Virus record (IMG/VR): IMGVR_UViG_3300043775_001307
Span: 1-41,089 of that record
DNA from: a virus
Strand: one strand, 5' to 3'
Length of the DNA: 41,089 nucleotides
Each line of letters begins with the position of its first letter. The first letter of the stretch is position 1. Both the position numbers and the translations under genes were made by a program. The notes under the pieces were generated by a model, which worked only from the letters and a program-made list of their open reading frames with translations, did no database searches and was not told the origin of the DNA. Positions 18,676 to 29,000 of the stretch are shown in pieces.

Positions 18676-18706
18676 ATAAAAAAACCCAGACTTGGAAATC
18701 TGGGTT
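18676..18706 (-). terminator. Rho-independent terminator between virion and replication blocks
   Basis: A perfect 8-bp stem (AACCCAGA / TCTGGGTT, 18683-18706) with an 8-base loop is followed on the minus strand by a run of T. It ends the right-hand virion transcripts after the 123-aa gene. The ~45 bases between it and ssb must hold the ssb promoter; I see TATATTTTAC there but no complete known consensus. Confidence 0.88.
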
Positions 18707-18737
18707 AAAGTTTTTTAATATTTTTTTTGGGTTTGTG

Positions 18738-19109
18738 TTATTCCATCGTAAATAGATACTCATATTTGTTTACCAATCCTAAAAATTCATCTCTTAGGTT
18801 TAATAAATCGGTGTCTGAAGGGTCAAGTTGTTCTGTAAATTGTACCAACGCCTCTCTAGTCGTATTAACTAAACCTTTAATATCTATTTCAGATAAATTT
18901 GATAATTCTATAGTTTTTGTTTCTTCATCCAAAACAAATCTACCATACTTACCCATTGCCTGTTCAATATACTTGTCAATTAATGGAGTTAAGTCGTCGT
19001 AGAAATTACCAAATGCCTCATGTCTTGCAATACCTTTGGTTTGCCAATGACATATTTTCATTTGATTTTGTAAACCTAAAAAAAAGTTTACATTAGAACT
19101 TATATTCAT
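18738..19109 (-). CDS. Small helical protein, 123 aa, weakly Dps/ferritin-like
   Basis: The protein is almost all helical. Its first helices carry QMKICHWQTKGIARHEAFG (residues ~16-34), a pattern reminiscent of the His-Trp of the first helix in Dps/ferritin-like proteins, followed by DDLTPLIDKYIEQAMGKYGR. The remaining ferritin iron ligands cannot be placed with confidence, so iron storage is not claimed. The gene starts inside the end of the preceding 211-aa gene (17-base overlap), which points to coupled expression. A strong terminator lies just downstream. It may be a conserved phage protein of unknown role. Confidence 0.65.
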   Translation of the reverse strand: MNISSNVNFFLGLQNQMKICHWQTKGIARHEAFGNFYDDLTPLIDKYIEQAMGKYGRFVLDEETKTIELSNLSEIDIKGLVNTTREALVQFTEQLDPSDTDLLNLRDEFLGLVNKYEYLFTME

Positions 19110-19728
19110 CTTCCTCTTCGCTTGGGTTAAATGATGTTTTTATATTTTCAACTGGATAATTTTCAACCTCGTCTTTGGTTAAAATGTATTCATTCTTACC
19201 ACTTGCTCTCATCTCACCTTGTTTGTGTGCGAAGAATTCTTGTGGTTTCTCATTAAATGGATATGAATCCAAAGAACGCATTTCAAGTCTTTCAACTTCA
19301 GTTTTTGGTTTGTTGGCCTCAACGGTTGCACCTAATTGGTCAATCTTACTCATTACTTGGTCCATTTGAGCTAATTTTTGTTCTAAATCAGTTAGCTTTG
19401 TAAACACGTCGTCCATCTTAGTTATCACCTCGTTGTTTGATCCCGTACTATCTTCTTGGTCTTTCTTAACACTTTTAACCATGTTAACCAAATCGGTAAT
19501 ATCTACTTCTTCTGTATTGTCCATTTCAGGAGCGGGTGCTGCGTCCATAGGTGGTGCGTCAGCAGTAGGTAATGCGTTTGGATCTGGTGCCATATCTGCA
19601 GGTGCTCCTAAAGCTGGGTCCAATGCTGGATCGGCAGGAGGTGCGTCTTGTTCCATTATCATCGTCTTACCATATTTATTTATGGCTTTATAACGATTTA
19701 ATTCTTCTTGTAGTTTTTTCTCTAACAT
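19093..19728 (-). CDS. Acidic Ala/Pro-rich coiled-coil protein, 211 aa
   Basis: I do not recognise a family. The protein starts with a basic helix, then has an Ala/Pro/Asp-rich low-complexity region (residues ~27-70). A predicted coiled coil follows (~75-135, heptad-like KMDDVFTKLTDLEQKLAQMDQVMSKI). The C-terminal part holds SLDSYPFNEKPQEFF and an acidic end. A disordered linker plus trimeric or dimeric coiled coil suits a scaffold or adaptor protein. It starts 3 bases after the stop of the 67-aa gene and overlaps the next gene by 17 bases, so the three small genes form one cassette. Confidence 0.65.
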   Translation of the reverse strand: MLEKKLQEELNRYKAINKYGKTMIMEQDAPPADPALDPALGAPADMAPDPNALPTADAPPMDAAPAPEMDNTEEVDITDLVNMVKSVKKDQEDSTGSNNEVITKMDDVFTKLTDLEQKLAQMDQVMSKIDQLGATVEANKPKTEVERLEMRSLDSYPFNEKPQEFFAHKQGEMRASGKNEYILTKDEVENYPVENIKTSFNPSEEEDEYKF

Positions 19729-19731
19729 GGC

Positions 19732-19935
19732 TTAATCTTGTAATAATTGTCTACCGTCGTTTGTAACGTATTTTTTATTTATTCTTTCAACAATTCCGTC
19801 TTTTTCTCTGATTGTGTAACATTCTCCCGTTACCATATCACACTCTTCTCTTTCCATTTCATCATTTGATGTTCTTTTAGTCTGTTTAGGACTTAAGAAC
19901 TGATCCATGGTGTTGTTTAATTTATTATTTTCCAT
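19732..19935 (-). CDS. Small protein, 67 aa, with Cys pair
   Basis: No family is recognised. The product is charged, with ECDMVTGECYTI (two cysteines 7 residues apart, ~residues 32-40) in the middle and a basic stretch after it. It heads a three-gene cassette of small proteins. An exact TATTTATA lies 17 bases before its ATG, as for other virion genes, so it is probably expressed late. It has no signal peptide or membrane segment. Confidence 0.6.
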   Translation of the reverse strand: MENNKLNNTMDQFLSPKQTKRTSNDEMEREECDMVTGECYTIREKDGIVERINKKYVTNDGRQLLQD

Positions 19936-19951
19936 AATTTTCTGTTATATG

Positions 19952-19959
19952 TATAAATA
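19952..19959 (-). promoter_or_regulatory. Putative late motif TATTTATA before the small-gene cassette
   Basis: Exact TATTTATA in gene orientation, 17 bases upstream of the 67-aa gene, in a 44-bp gap after the 1924-aa gene. The spacing to the ATG (16-17 bases) is the same as for the 1573-aa gene at 30791. Confidence 0.45.
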
Positions 19960-19979
19960 TCCCAAATTTGTTAATATTC

Positions 19980-22900
19980 TTAAATGATTTCAAAATATAC
20001 AACATCCCCATCTTGTACTTTTAAATCTTTCATTAATTGTTTAGATAGTGCCAATCCAGATTTAACCCCTGTTGGTCCTGCATTAATTGGTCCTGTTATG
20101 TTATTAACGTTAATTTGTCCCGAACCAACTGGTGGTACGGTTATTGGGGTTTTTACATCCTTTGGGTTATAAAACTTAGTGGTTCCTTTGATAATTAAAT
20201 TTGGTTTAGCTACATCAAAATCAAATTTTGTCGAATAGAAGTATCTTGTTGAACTTGATAAATCTTTCCAAGTAATTGGGTTGGGTTCTATTGTATGTTC
20301 CGTTTGTCTCGAAATAATATTCATAGATATTGTTTCTTTTATCTCATAATTTGGTCCACCCATAGTAATAACTTGAGCCCTTAAATAATCTTTTCCATTG
20401 AAACTAACTTTTTGAATGTACTTTTCTTCGTTATATCCATTATATGGTACACCATATTGTGTAACCCCTTGTTCTAATAATATTTTTTCTCCGTTAATAG
20501 CTTGTTTACTATCTCCCATATCTGATAAGAATGTTTTACCATCACTTGTTGTGTGTGTTTGTTCATTCTTTGTTGACCCTGTTGTTGTGGAATTTTCTTG
20601 TTCTTTAGTTTTAGCAATTGCCGCTCTAGTTATCTTGTCAAATAAAACCCTATAACTTGATAGGAATGAATCCTTAGGGTCAGGTAATGATGCATAAGGA
20701 ATTCTTGTACCTTTAAATGTGGTTATTATATTATTATTCCTAATACTATGTGAAACTTCAGTTATCCAATATGACCCCCTAAACATAGGCACATTTTTTA
20801 AATAAAAATACATTGTTGGTTGAATCATAACATTACCCATACATGTTACGTCACAAGTATATGATGCCTGTCTGTATATGTCAAATAAACTTATGTCTAT
20901 TTGATTTGCAGCCGCACCACTTTCAGAACGACCCAAATTTTCAATAACATTAAATGATTCTGTGGTGTTCCTTATTGATGATTGGTCAAGTTGTACACTC
21001 TTAAAAATACCTTGGTTTTGGTCACCAACACTTACTTCAAACGCAACCACTTTATTAGATTTTGCATAATCTCCTTGACTAAACACCTGTGGTGTTGTTA
21101 TAACTAATGGACTACCTACTCCACTAAATAAGTTACCACTATCGTTTTTAAATTTATATTTTTCGTTAATGTCAGCCAACTCTAGATGTTTAGATGTTGG
21201 TCCCGTATATTGAATAAGAATTTTAGGTGAAGAATCTTGATAGTCCACATCTAAAAATGTTCCAAATAAATTTTCAGCAATTTTCTTAGATGGTGTTATT
21301 CTAGATTTAGTTGAGTTGTTTGTTCCGTAGAAATTAACGTATGCTGGTAATCCCCTCATATCAAATCCCGTTCCTTGTATTAACATTGATATTACACTAT
21401 AAAGATTCGCCTTACTATTTTTTGTATCTTCTAATGGTAATAATTTTTCAAGTGAAAGGTACGCTTGGTCTCCTATGTCTTTATTTGCTTTATCTAAGAA
21501 TAAAAATTCTTCCATTAAAGTCCTTTGTCCTAATGAATTTCCTGCAACCCATTTATCATTAAACGATTTAAAGTAATTATATAATTCTAATTTTAATGGA
21601 ATGTCATTATATCCATTTACAATCGTAACCTCATTTTTACTATCTTTAACTGTTAAAGTTGATAACTTAGGTAATAATTGTGTAAAATATTGTCCAAGTC
21701 TTAATTCAGGTCCTCTCAATATTTTTGTTTTTATATAATCTTGGAAATCTGCCTTTGTTGGGGTGTATGCTAATCCTTTACTTTCGACCCATCCAGCAAA
21801 TATTAGAATCAATGGTCTAAATATTAATACATTTTCTTCACTTAATTCTACATTATTAGTTACGAAGAAATTTTTATAACAATCTGTTGATGGTTCTCCT
21901 CCCACATATAAATCAATATACATTTTATTAGAACTATATTGTGATGAATTGTACTCATTATATGAAAACCTATTTACGTCATCTATTTGAGCAAAACCAT
22001 TCCATACATTTGGTACAATTTCTTTTGGGTTACCAATCGTTACTTTTAATAAATTATCAGTTCCTAATATTTGTTGAGTTATTGATTCTAATTTTTTTAA
22101 TTGTTTTTCTTTTAATGTTGTTATAATTGCATTAACATCTGTGTTGTCATTATTATCGTCTTTATCTATGGTAACTAAAGCCTTTAATAAATCTTGAAAT
22201 TTATCATATTTTACAGAATGACTTTCAATTGTTTTAGTTTCACCGCTAACAATTCCTGTTACGTTATAGTCTGGAAATACTTTATATGGTATTTCTTCTT
22301 CTAATTTTTCTGTTGCAAAATCTAAAAAATATTCTTCAAATTTATCTAAAATTTGAGGACTAAATGTTGCAATTAAATCGTATATCTTTCTTTTTTCAGA
22401 TGTTACTAATGAATACTTTGCATCTTCATCTTTGTTTAAATCGGTGAAAAATGGACCAGAATAATCGACCATATTAAAAAACAAAGTTCCAACATCATAT
22501 GATTTATTATATTCATCATAATCAAAGAATTCTTTACCGTCATAATAATCCGTTACTGATTCATTATCATAACACCATAAAATTTTAAAATTTTTCTGTT
22601 CGTTACCACTAGCGGTAAGTCCATTAGTAAAACCATTCTTAGACCCCCCAACTGAAGGTAATAATGTAAAATATTTGTCTGAAGATACTATTTTTGAGTT
22701 GTCAATAAAACTTGTGAAATACAAACCATTATCACCAATAGGTTCTTGTACTACATTGATGGTCTTATTAGTAAATGCAGTATCAAATGATATGGTGTCA
22801 CCAGTTGAAAATAAGAAATGTGAATACCCATTTACAATTTGATGAAATACAGAATCATATAATGGATGTAAACCGATTACATTTTGTGATGTATAATTTA

Positions 22901-25754
22901 CGTTTTGTCCAATATTAAATGTTAAATTGTTACCATCATCAAAGAATGTTTTTCCACTAATTGCTGTTGTGGTTGTTCCACTTAAAAATCCAGATAATAT
23001 ATCTTTATTTTCTAATATTTTCTTTTTATATCTATGATAAATTGACCCCCATTTGATTATTAAATGATAGGGTACATAATGTGATGCACTTATCTCTCTA
23101 AAAACCGTAGATAACCTTGTTTTACCAAAGAATTCATCTTCTAAATCAATAAATGGTAATGAGTTCAATAAAAGATATGCGGAACCTGCATACTTTCCAT
23201 ATGATTGCTTACCGAAATCAGATTCTAATTGTTTATGAAAATATGGTGTGTTTAAAATACTCGCGGAACTACTCGGTCCAATTTTTATTTTTTCATCGAA
23301 TAAGTTAGAGTATTTATCTGTCCAATATGTTGGTAGTGCAGGTGCAGATATTAATCCTTCTTTGGTATTAACTTGAAATATTTGTTTTAAATTTAAATCT
23401 GCTAAACTAAATGATTCTTCACCCAAATAGTTTAAATAGCTATCCGAATTAAATGGATATATGTTTAATCTATAAGTTTCAGACTCATATGTGAAATCAT
23501 TTAAATTTTCTTTTAATTTATTAAAAACACCAGTATCTTCAAAATTCTTATTACCACTATAACTTGTTTCAATTGAGAATGGAGTATTTTCAATTGTTTT
23601 TAAATAAGGTGTTGTTGGTAACTTATCTTCAAAATAGGGATACCTATCAAATGGTGAAAACGATAATAAATTTTCTGTTAGTGTTGTAATGTTTGTCATT
23701 GTTTTTAACATTCCAACAACATCAGGGTCTTCACCAAACATTTTTTGTATATTATCAAATTCTCTATCCGCTAATTCATTAATTGTGTTTAATGAGAAAT
23801 CGTCGGATAATGTTGCATATCTACCTCTCTCATGTATTTCATATATTATAGAAGATATTGACTTGTTAATATATGGTGTACCAATTGCTAATTGAAACAA
23901 TGTCGCTATTTTGTGTAAATCACCATCTGTATTTGAATTATCAAATACGAAATCAATTTTACTTGCAGAACCTTCGTTACCTGTTAATGAGTCTTGTCTT
24001 TTTGTGCCTACAGCTTGATAGTTTTCTAAAAAATCAATTTCAGGCCACAGAAACTTATCGTATGACCTTAATTTTTGTTGTAACTCAGGATCTCCAGGAT
24101 ATGCAATTACTTTTTGTTTGTTTGAACTTTGTTTCTTTACTTCAGGCCAAGGATAAATTGAATCATTACCTTTTGACTCATCACTAAACCCTTTTAATAT
24201 TTGTCTTCTTATTGTGGAAACCTCAAATGATTTACTATGTACTTCTTTTAGTAACCTAATATAAACTTCGGCATTTGCTAAAATTACCGCAAATATATTA
24301 CGTATTGTTGGGTCAAATCCAATTCCTTTATCTTTATCTTTAACGATTTCATTCATTTTTCTTTCAACAAGGTCTTGTAATTTATTTCTTTGTTGAACGA
24401 ATAATTGTTGCATATCATAGATGTCTTTTAAAACACCTTGAACAGAGACCACATAACCGCTAGCTATTAATTTTACATAAGAGTCAATCGGTTTTATTTT
24501 GTTTGAATAACTAAATGTTTCTTTCTTAAAATCATTTGCAGATTGTTTTAAAAACGTTTCTGTAAATATTTTAGTCTGTTTTAAATCTAAAGGATAATTT
24601 GTTATAATACTTTCTAATGTACCATTAACAGTACTTCCTTTTATTTTTATATCTGTTATAGTTCTATCCACCATTCTATTATAAATGGCACCATCTACTT
24701 CCACAGTTTCGGCACTTACAAATCTTTTACTCCAATTTTTAACTGCCGATTCAAATTCTGTTAATTTTTTTTCAAAATCTTTAACACCGACGAATAGTTT
24801 CATATCAACCAATCCACCGAATATTTCTTTTTCTAATATTTTATCTAAACTTCTAGCAATAACGATTACTTCTCTTAACGTTTTTGTTGGAAAGTTCTTA
24901 TCAATTAAACCTTTTTGTTTATATTCATCATAAACAGATTTTAACATTACATAACCTTTTGAAGATTTTTTAATCTGTTTTTCTTTTGTTCCTTTTTTCT
25001 CGTTGAATTTTGCTGGTAAATCGGGATCCGATTCAACCATATACATGTATGGTGCGTTTAATATACCATCAAGTGGTATGTCATTTAAAAACGCATAAGT
25101 TGACCCAACAAATGTTGTGGCAATTTCAAAATTACCATTTGATTCATTGTATTTTGAACTGAACTTAGTTAAATGTAATCTATATTTAATTGCTTTACCA
25201 TAATACCCTTTTATTGTTAAATAAAAGATCGGCCAAGGTAAATGAAAGAACGCACCATATGGTGAATTTTGGGGTGATTCAAACAGAGTTTTACCTCTAA
25301 CGTCAATAAAGTTAATGTTAACTTGTGGTATAAAGTTAGCACCCTTAATATTAATGTTAATACTGTCAATACCAAAAGATTGTGCAGTTGAGTCGTTTTG
25401 GTAGTTATATTTATTTCCGTCATTGTCTACTCCATCTTTTACATTTACAAACTCTTCTGTCCACGCGGTATCAAAATCTTTACCATTTTTACCTTTATTT
25501 TGTGTAAAACTTAAGGTTCCTTTAGCTATGGACGATAATGTTCCTTTCGATGTACTATCGCCAGATGCTGTTAATACGCTTCGTGGTATTAAATCTGCCT
25601 CAAGATTGACAAACATTACTAAATTTTCTTGTTTTATTCCTCTTGGTTCTACTTGGTCACCATTTTGCACACTATTGGGATCAACAAAAACTAAGTTATT
25701 AACATCAACTTTTACTAAAATATTTTCACTCTGACTAATTTTGTTATTCCCCAT
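19980..25754 (-). CDS. Giant baseplate hub-like virion protein, 1924 aa
   Basis: Residues ~130-250 form a beta-rich region with FIPQVNINFIDVRG and WPIFYLTIKGYYGKAIKYRL, of the kind seen in tail-tube-like or hub domains. Residues ~1620-1700 (CDVTCMGNVMIQPTMYFYL, NVPMFRGSYWITEVSHSI, TTFKGTRIPY) resemble the later part of gp27/VgrG-type hub proteins, which form the base of the tail tube. The last ~40 residues (SGLALSKQLMKDLKVQDGD) look like half of a double-psi barrel, a weak similarity. The middle is unassigned and long. T4 gp27 is only 391 aa, so this is far larger and probably a fusion of hub and accessory modules. Its ATG overlaps the gp53 stop by 11 bases. Confidence 0.6.
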   Translation of the reverse strand: MGNNKISQSENILVKVDVNNLVFVDPNSVQNGDQVEPRGIKQENLVMFVNLEADLIPRSVLTASGDSTSKGTLSSIAKGTLSFTQNKGKNGKDFDTAWTEEFVNVKDGVDNDGNKYNYQNDSTAQSFGIDSININIKGANFIPQVNINFIDVRGKTLFESPQNSPYGAFFHLPWPIFYLTIKGYYGKAIKYRLHLTKFSSKYNESNGNFEIATTFVGSTYAFLNDIPLDGILNAPYMYMVESDPDLPAKFNEKKGTKEKQIKKSSKGYVMLKSVYDEYKQKGLIDKNFPTKTLREVIVIARSLDKILEKEIFGGLVDMKLFVGVKDFEKKLTEFESAVKNWSKRFVSAETVEVDGAIYNRMVDRTITDIKIKGSTVNGTLESIITNYPLDLKQTKIFTETFLKQSANDFKKETFSYSNKIKPIDSYVKLIASGYVVSVQGVLKDIYDMQQLFVQQRNKLQDLVERKMNEIVKDKDKGIGFDPTIRNIFAVILANAEVYIRLLKEVHSKSFEVSTIRRQILKGFSDESKGNDSIYPWPEVKKQSSNKQKVIAYPGDPELQQKLRSYDKFLWPEIDFLENYQAVGTKRQDSLTGNEGSASKIDFVFDNSNTDGDLHKIATLFQLAIGTPYINKSISSIIYEIHERGRYATLSDDFSLNTINELADREFDNIQKMFGEDPDVVGMLKTMTNITTLTENLLSFSPFDRYPYFEDKLPTTPYLKTIENTPFSIETSYSGNKNFEDTGVFNKLKENLNDFTYESETYRLNIYPFNSDSYLNYLGEESFSLADLNLKQIFQVNTKEGLISAPALPTYWTDKYSNLFDEKIKIGPSSSASILNTPYFHKQLESDFGKQSYGKYAGSAYLLLNSLPFIDLEDEFFGKTRLSTVFREISASHYVPYHLIIKWGSIYHRYKKKILENKDILSGFLSGTTTTAISGKTFFDDGNNLTFNIGQNVNYTSQNVIGLHPLYDSVFHQIVNGYSHFLFSTGDTISFDTAFTNKTINVVQEPIGDNGLYFTSFIDNSKIVSSDKYFTLLPSVGGSKNGFTNGLTASGNEQKNFKILWCYDNESVTDYYDGKEFFDYDEYNKSYDVGTLFFNMVDYSGPFFTDLNKDEDAKYSLVTSEKRKIYDLIATFSPQILDKFEEYFLDFATEKLEEEIPYKVFPDYNVTGIVSGETKTIESHSVKYDKFQDLLKALVTIDKDDNNDNTDVNAIITTLKEKQLKKLESITQQILGTDNLLKVTIGNPKEIVPNVWNGFAQIDDVNRFSYNEYNSSQYSSNKMYIDLYVGGEPSTDCYKNFFVTNNVELSEENVLIFRPLILIFAGWVESKGLAYTPTKADFQDYIKTKILRGPELRLGQYFTQLLPKLSTLTVKDSKNEVTIVNGYNDIPLKLELYNYFKSFNDKWVAGNSLGQRTLMEEFLFLDKANKDIGDQAYLSLEKLLPLEDTKNSKANLYSVISMLIQGTGFDMRGLPAYVNFYGTNNSTKSRITPSKKIAENLFGTFLDVDYQDSSPKILIQYTGPTSKHLELADINEKYKFKNDSGNLFSGVGSPLVITTPQVFSQGDYAKSNKVVAFEVSVGDQNQGIFKSVQLDQSSIRNTTESFNVIENLGRSESGAAANQIDISLFDIYRQASYTCDVTCMGNVMIQPTMYFYLKNVPMFRGSYWITEVSHSIRNNNIITTFKGTRIPYASLPDPKDSFLSSYRVLFDKITRAAIAKTKEQENSTTTGSTKNEQTHTTSDGKTFLSDMGDSKQAINGEKILLEQGVTQYGVPYNGYNEEKYIQKVSFNGKDYLRAQVITMGGPNYEIKETISMNIISRQTEHTIEPNPITWKDLSSSTRYFYSTKFDFDVAKPNLIIKGTTKFYNPKDVKTPITVPPVGSGQINVNNITGPINAGPTGVKSGLALSKQLMKDLKVQDGDVVYFEII

Positions 25755-26067
25755 AATATAAGTTATACAATTCTACACCACTTTTATAATCTTGTAAAGA
25801 GTCGATTAGCGGATATGGTATCCTTATATAATAATTGTTAGGTATTTCAAATTCTAAACTACCTGCAGCGGGGTTTGCTAATAAAATCAACCAACCATAT
25901 AATGGTGAATTGTAATATTCTTGTGATAGTTTATCTAATCTATCTTTACCTTTTTTATATTGTTGGTACTTGTCTGTTCCTTTTATTGGTATTTCGATTC
26001 CTGGAACAACTCTAAATTCTCCATCATTTATATAAAATTGGTACCTATTAAAATATTCTCTACTCAT
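25744..26067 (-). CDS. Baseplate wedge protein, T4 gp53-like
   Basis: The 107-aa product fits the gp53 pattern: a short N-terminal segment, then DKLSQEYYNSPLYGWLILLANP (residues ~44-65) and IPNNYYIRIPYPLIDSL. The YGxWLILLAN core followed by a Leu/Ile-Pro turn is the family's LysM-like fold, which clamps the wedge to the hub. It starts 2 bases after the stop of the 1573-aa gene and overlaps the start of the 1924-aa gene, so these three are one translational unit. T4 gp53 is 196 aa, so this is a compact version. Confidence 0.72.
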   Translation of the reverse strand: MSREYFNRYQFYINDGEFRVVPGIEIPIKGTDKYQQYKKGKDRLDKLSQEYYNSPLYGWLILLANPAAGSLEFEIPNNYYIRIPYPLIDSLQDYKSGVELYNLYYGE

Positions 26068-26069
26068 GA

Positions 26070-29000
26070 TTATATTAATTTAAAAGTTTCTGTACCAAAT
26101 TTAACTTGTTCAGCATTGTGAAGGTCCATTAAACTTTGTTTTATTTCATCAAGAACAATGTAATCTGTTACATCCACATCATATTCTATCTTACTACCAC
26201 CCTTTTTAATTGGGAATTTACCCATTCTAAAATTCTTTTCTTTCGGTGTCTCTATTAATTTGTCCACAATTTCACCAATTTTATCTGATGTTTCTTTTGT
26301 TGAAATTTCTTCATAAAGTTTAGTTATTGTCTCTCTCTTTCCTTGTAATAATATTGAAATTAGTTCTACAAAAATATTGTCGTTTAATACACCAGTAGCA
26401 AAATCAAAACTTATATCTAAGTCTTCATTAAACTCATCATGTTTGTTTTTAAAATAATCAACAATATTTGAATATTGGTTATATAAGGTTGAACCGGTAA
26501 AACCTGATAATGTTGTTGAGATAAATTGTACTCCATCAACTTTTCCGTCAAATTCATTTTTAACTAAAAAATTAGCTTTTTCAAATAATTTAATTACTTT
26601 ATTTCTAGAATCTTCTAATTTCTTTAGTGAACTACTTTCAGGCATTTCCCCTATTTTTTCGTTAATGATTGATTTTAACGTTTCTCTTAATTTTTCGTTA
26701 GACCAATCCATTCCTTCACTTGTTACTGCTTTATTAAAACCCAATAAGGTGGTTACGTCATTGTTATTAATATAACTATTTAAATCTGTGGTAAGTTTTG
26801 TACTATAAAAGTTTACATTGGCATCTTTATTAGATGCTCCAAGTAAAGGTAATATATCTGTTGTTGTTGCACTTGTGTTAATTGTTAATCCAGTTACAGT
26901 TTTGTATCTATTGTGAAAAAATATACTTGATACTTTTTTACCATATTTTTTAACAACTTCGTTATATGATGATTTATATAAATTAATATACGAATCTGTA
27001 CCGCTAAAAATTGTATCAATAAAACTAGTATAATCTATTTTAATATAATCAAGACCAGAATTAAGAATTCCCGTTCCAATATATAATCCTTGACTAACTT
27101 TTGGTTTATTATCTTTATCACCCTCTAACTGAAATTCTGGTTTCTTTTGTAATTCAGCAATGAATTCTTTAGTAAATTGGTCCGCTGGTTTACCATCAAT
27201 TAAAGTTGCGGTTGATTGTGCTCTTTCATCATAAATTTCTGTGTTTGCAAAAAAGTTAGATGATAAAGCATTTTGTAATTTTTCAACCGGTCTTTCCAGT
27301 CCTTGTCCACCTATGAAACTAACTTGTAACGTTATATTAGCAATCATTGGTTGTACTCCAATACCTTCTGGATTTAAATCCCATGTTGAATCGTCATACG
27401 TTATGTTAATGTCTCTTATAACAATTTTAGAGTGATAAAAATCACCAATTCTTATAACACATATTGGTGGTGGACCAAAAGAAGTATTTCGTGCATTTAA
27501 ATCATTAACATCAGCAATTCCTTTTATTGGTATTGTATTTCCAGGTCTTACACATTGTAATAAGAACGTTAATCTTGAGTTCAATCCTTCAGGTGTTGTT
27601 GAGTGGAAAGCTGGATGAAAATATTTTAATTTTTCCTTTAAAGATGTAAACGCTAACGGTGAATCTTCCTCCAATTTTTTAAAGTAGTAACATTCAGATA
27701 GTGTTTTAGTAATTATTCTTTTCATTACATCAATAGGTGGCTTTGGTGTATATGTAATTTCAGGTTCACCAGGCTCCTTTGTAATTTTCGGTATTTTAAT
27801 TTTTTGTGTCGATGGTGGTTTTTGTACGCTAAGTGTTTTAGCGGAAAACTTAACACTTGTTTGTCTACAATAAAATGCGTTTGGTGTCGTTATTTTTAAA
27901 CCATATTTTGTTTGAATAACAGTCTTACAATCTAATCTACCATCTGGATCAACATTCGTTAATCCTTTAGCGTTTTCACCTTCAGTAGAAAAGTTTATAA
28001 TTAACTTACCTACATTACCTTTATATCCTAACTTTTCAAAAGTAAATGTTAACTTTTGGTCATTTAAACCATCTTTAGCATTCTTTTTAACTTCCTGCTC
28101 TGATGGCCAGTTAAAGTCGGGTATTTTATCTACATCTCCTTTTAATTTAGTAAGAATATCCAATACTAAAGAATGTGCTCTTCTCATTCCTAATAGGAAA
28201 TTGTAATCATCATTTGCAACTTCGGATGCGCTTGAAAGTATTTTAAATTCAGCAAGTTCAATTGTATTTCCACTTACCGCCTTTTTAAGGTCGGCGATTT
28301 TTGTATTAAATTCCGTATAATTTGTATTTAATTTTTCAAATCCTGTGTTTAACTTATCCAATTGTAAACTAATTGCTTTAGGAAAATCTGTTATTTTTGA
28401 TTTTTCTAATTTAAAAATTGTCTTTATGTCTTGGATTGCATCTCCACTTGTGTCTCCACTTAATCTTGTAAAATCAGCTAAAGCATCTGCGTTTAGTGAG
28501 GATTTTTGTGCATAATATGAAGGTTGTATTGTGCTATATATTTCTCCTTTTGTGGTGTTATTAGCATCTTTAGCAGGAATATCATTTGGAAAAAATAAAG
28601 CTAATGAAAAAGGTTCGGGTGCCTTTGTTGGGGTTTCACCCGTCTCTGGTTTAACCTCCTCAACTTCTTCTGATGAATATTTATATTTCTTAATGGTGGA
28701 CATTTCTTTTCCAGCATTAAGATATTCATTAATTCTTTTTATATCGTCCGTATCTAAGTTAGTATATTTTCTTACTAAATCATAAAAGTCAATTTCCTCA
28801 CATCCAGCAAAGAATGCATTAATATAGTTGTCCGCCTCTTCATCTGACATACCTTTGAAATGTTCTCTCACCAATAGATTTAAAATACTTGGGTGGTCAA
28901 CGACAACCTTAAATGATATTGTACCACTTCTTGATGTATTTTGATAAGTGTATATTGGTTCTGGTCTACCTAAAAAACTATTCTCTTCCCATTTAGCACT

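Noticed and set aside
19433-19766. Plus-strand Ala/Ser/Gly-rich ORFs
   Set aside because: They are shadows of the Ala/Pro-rich region of the 211-aa minus-strand gene.
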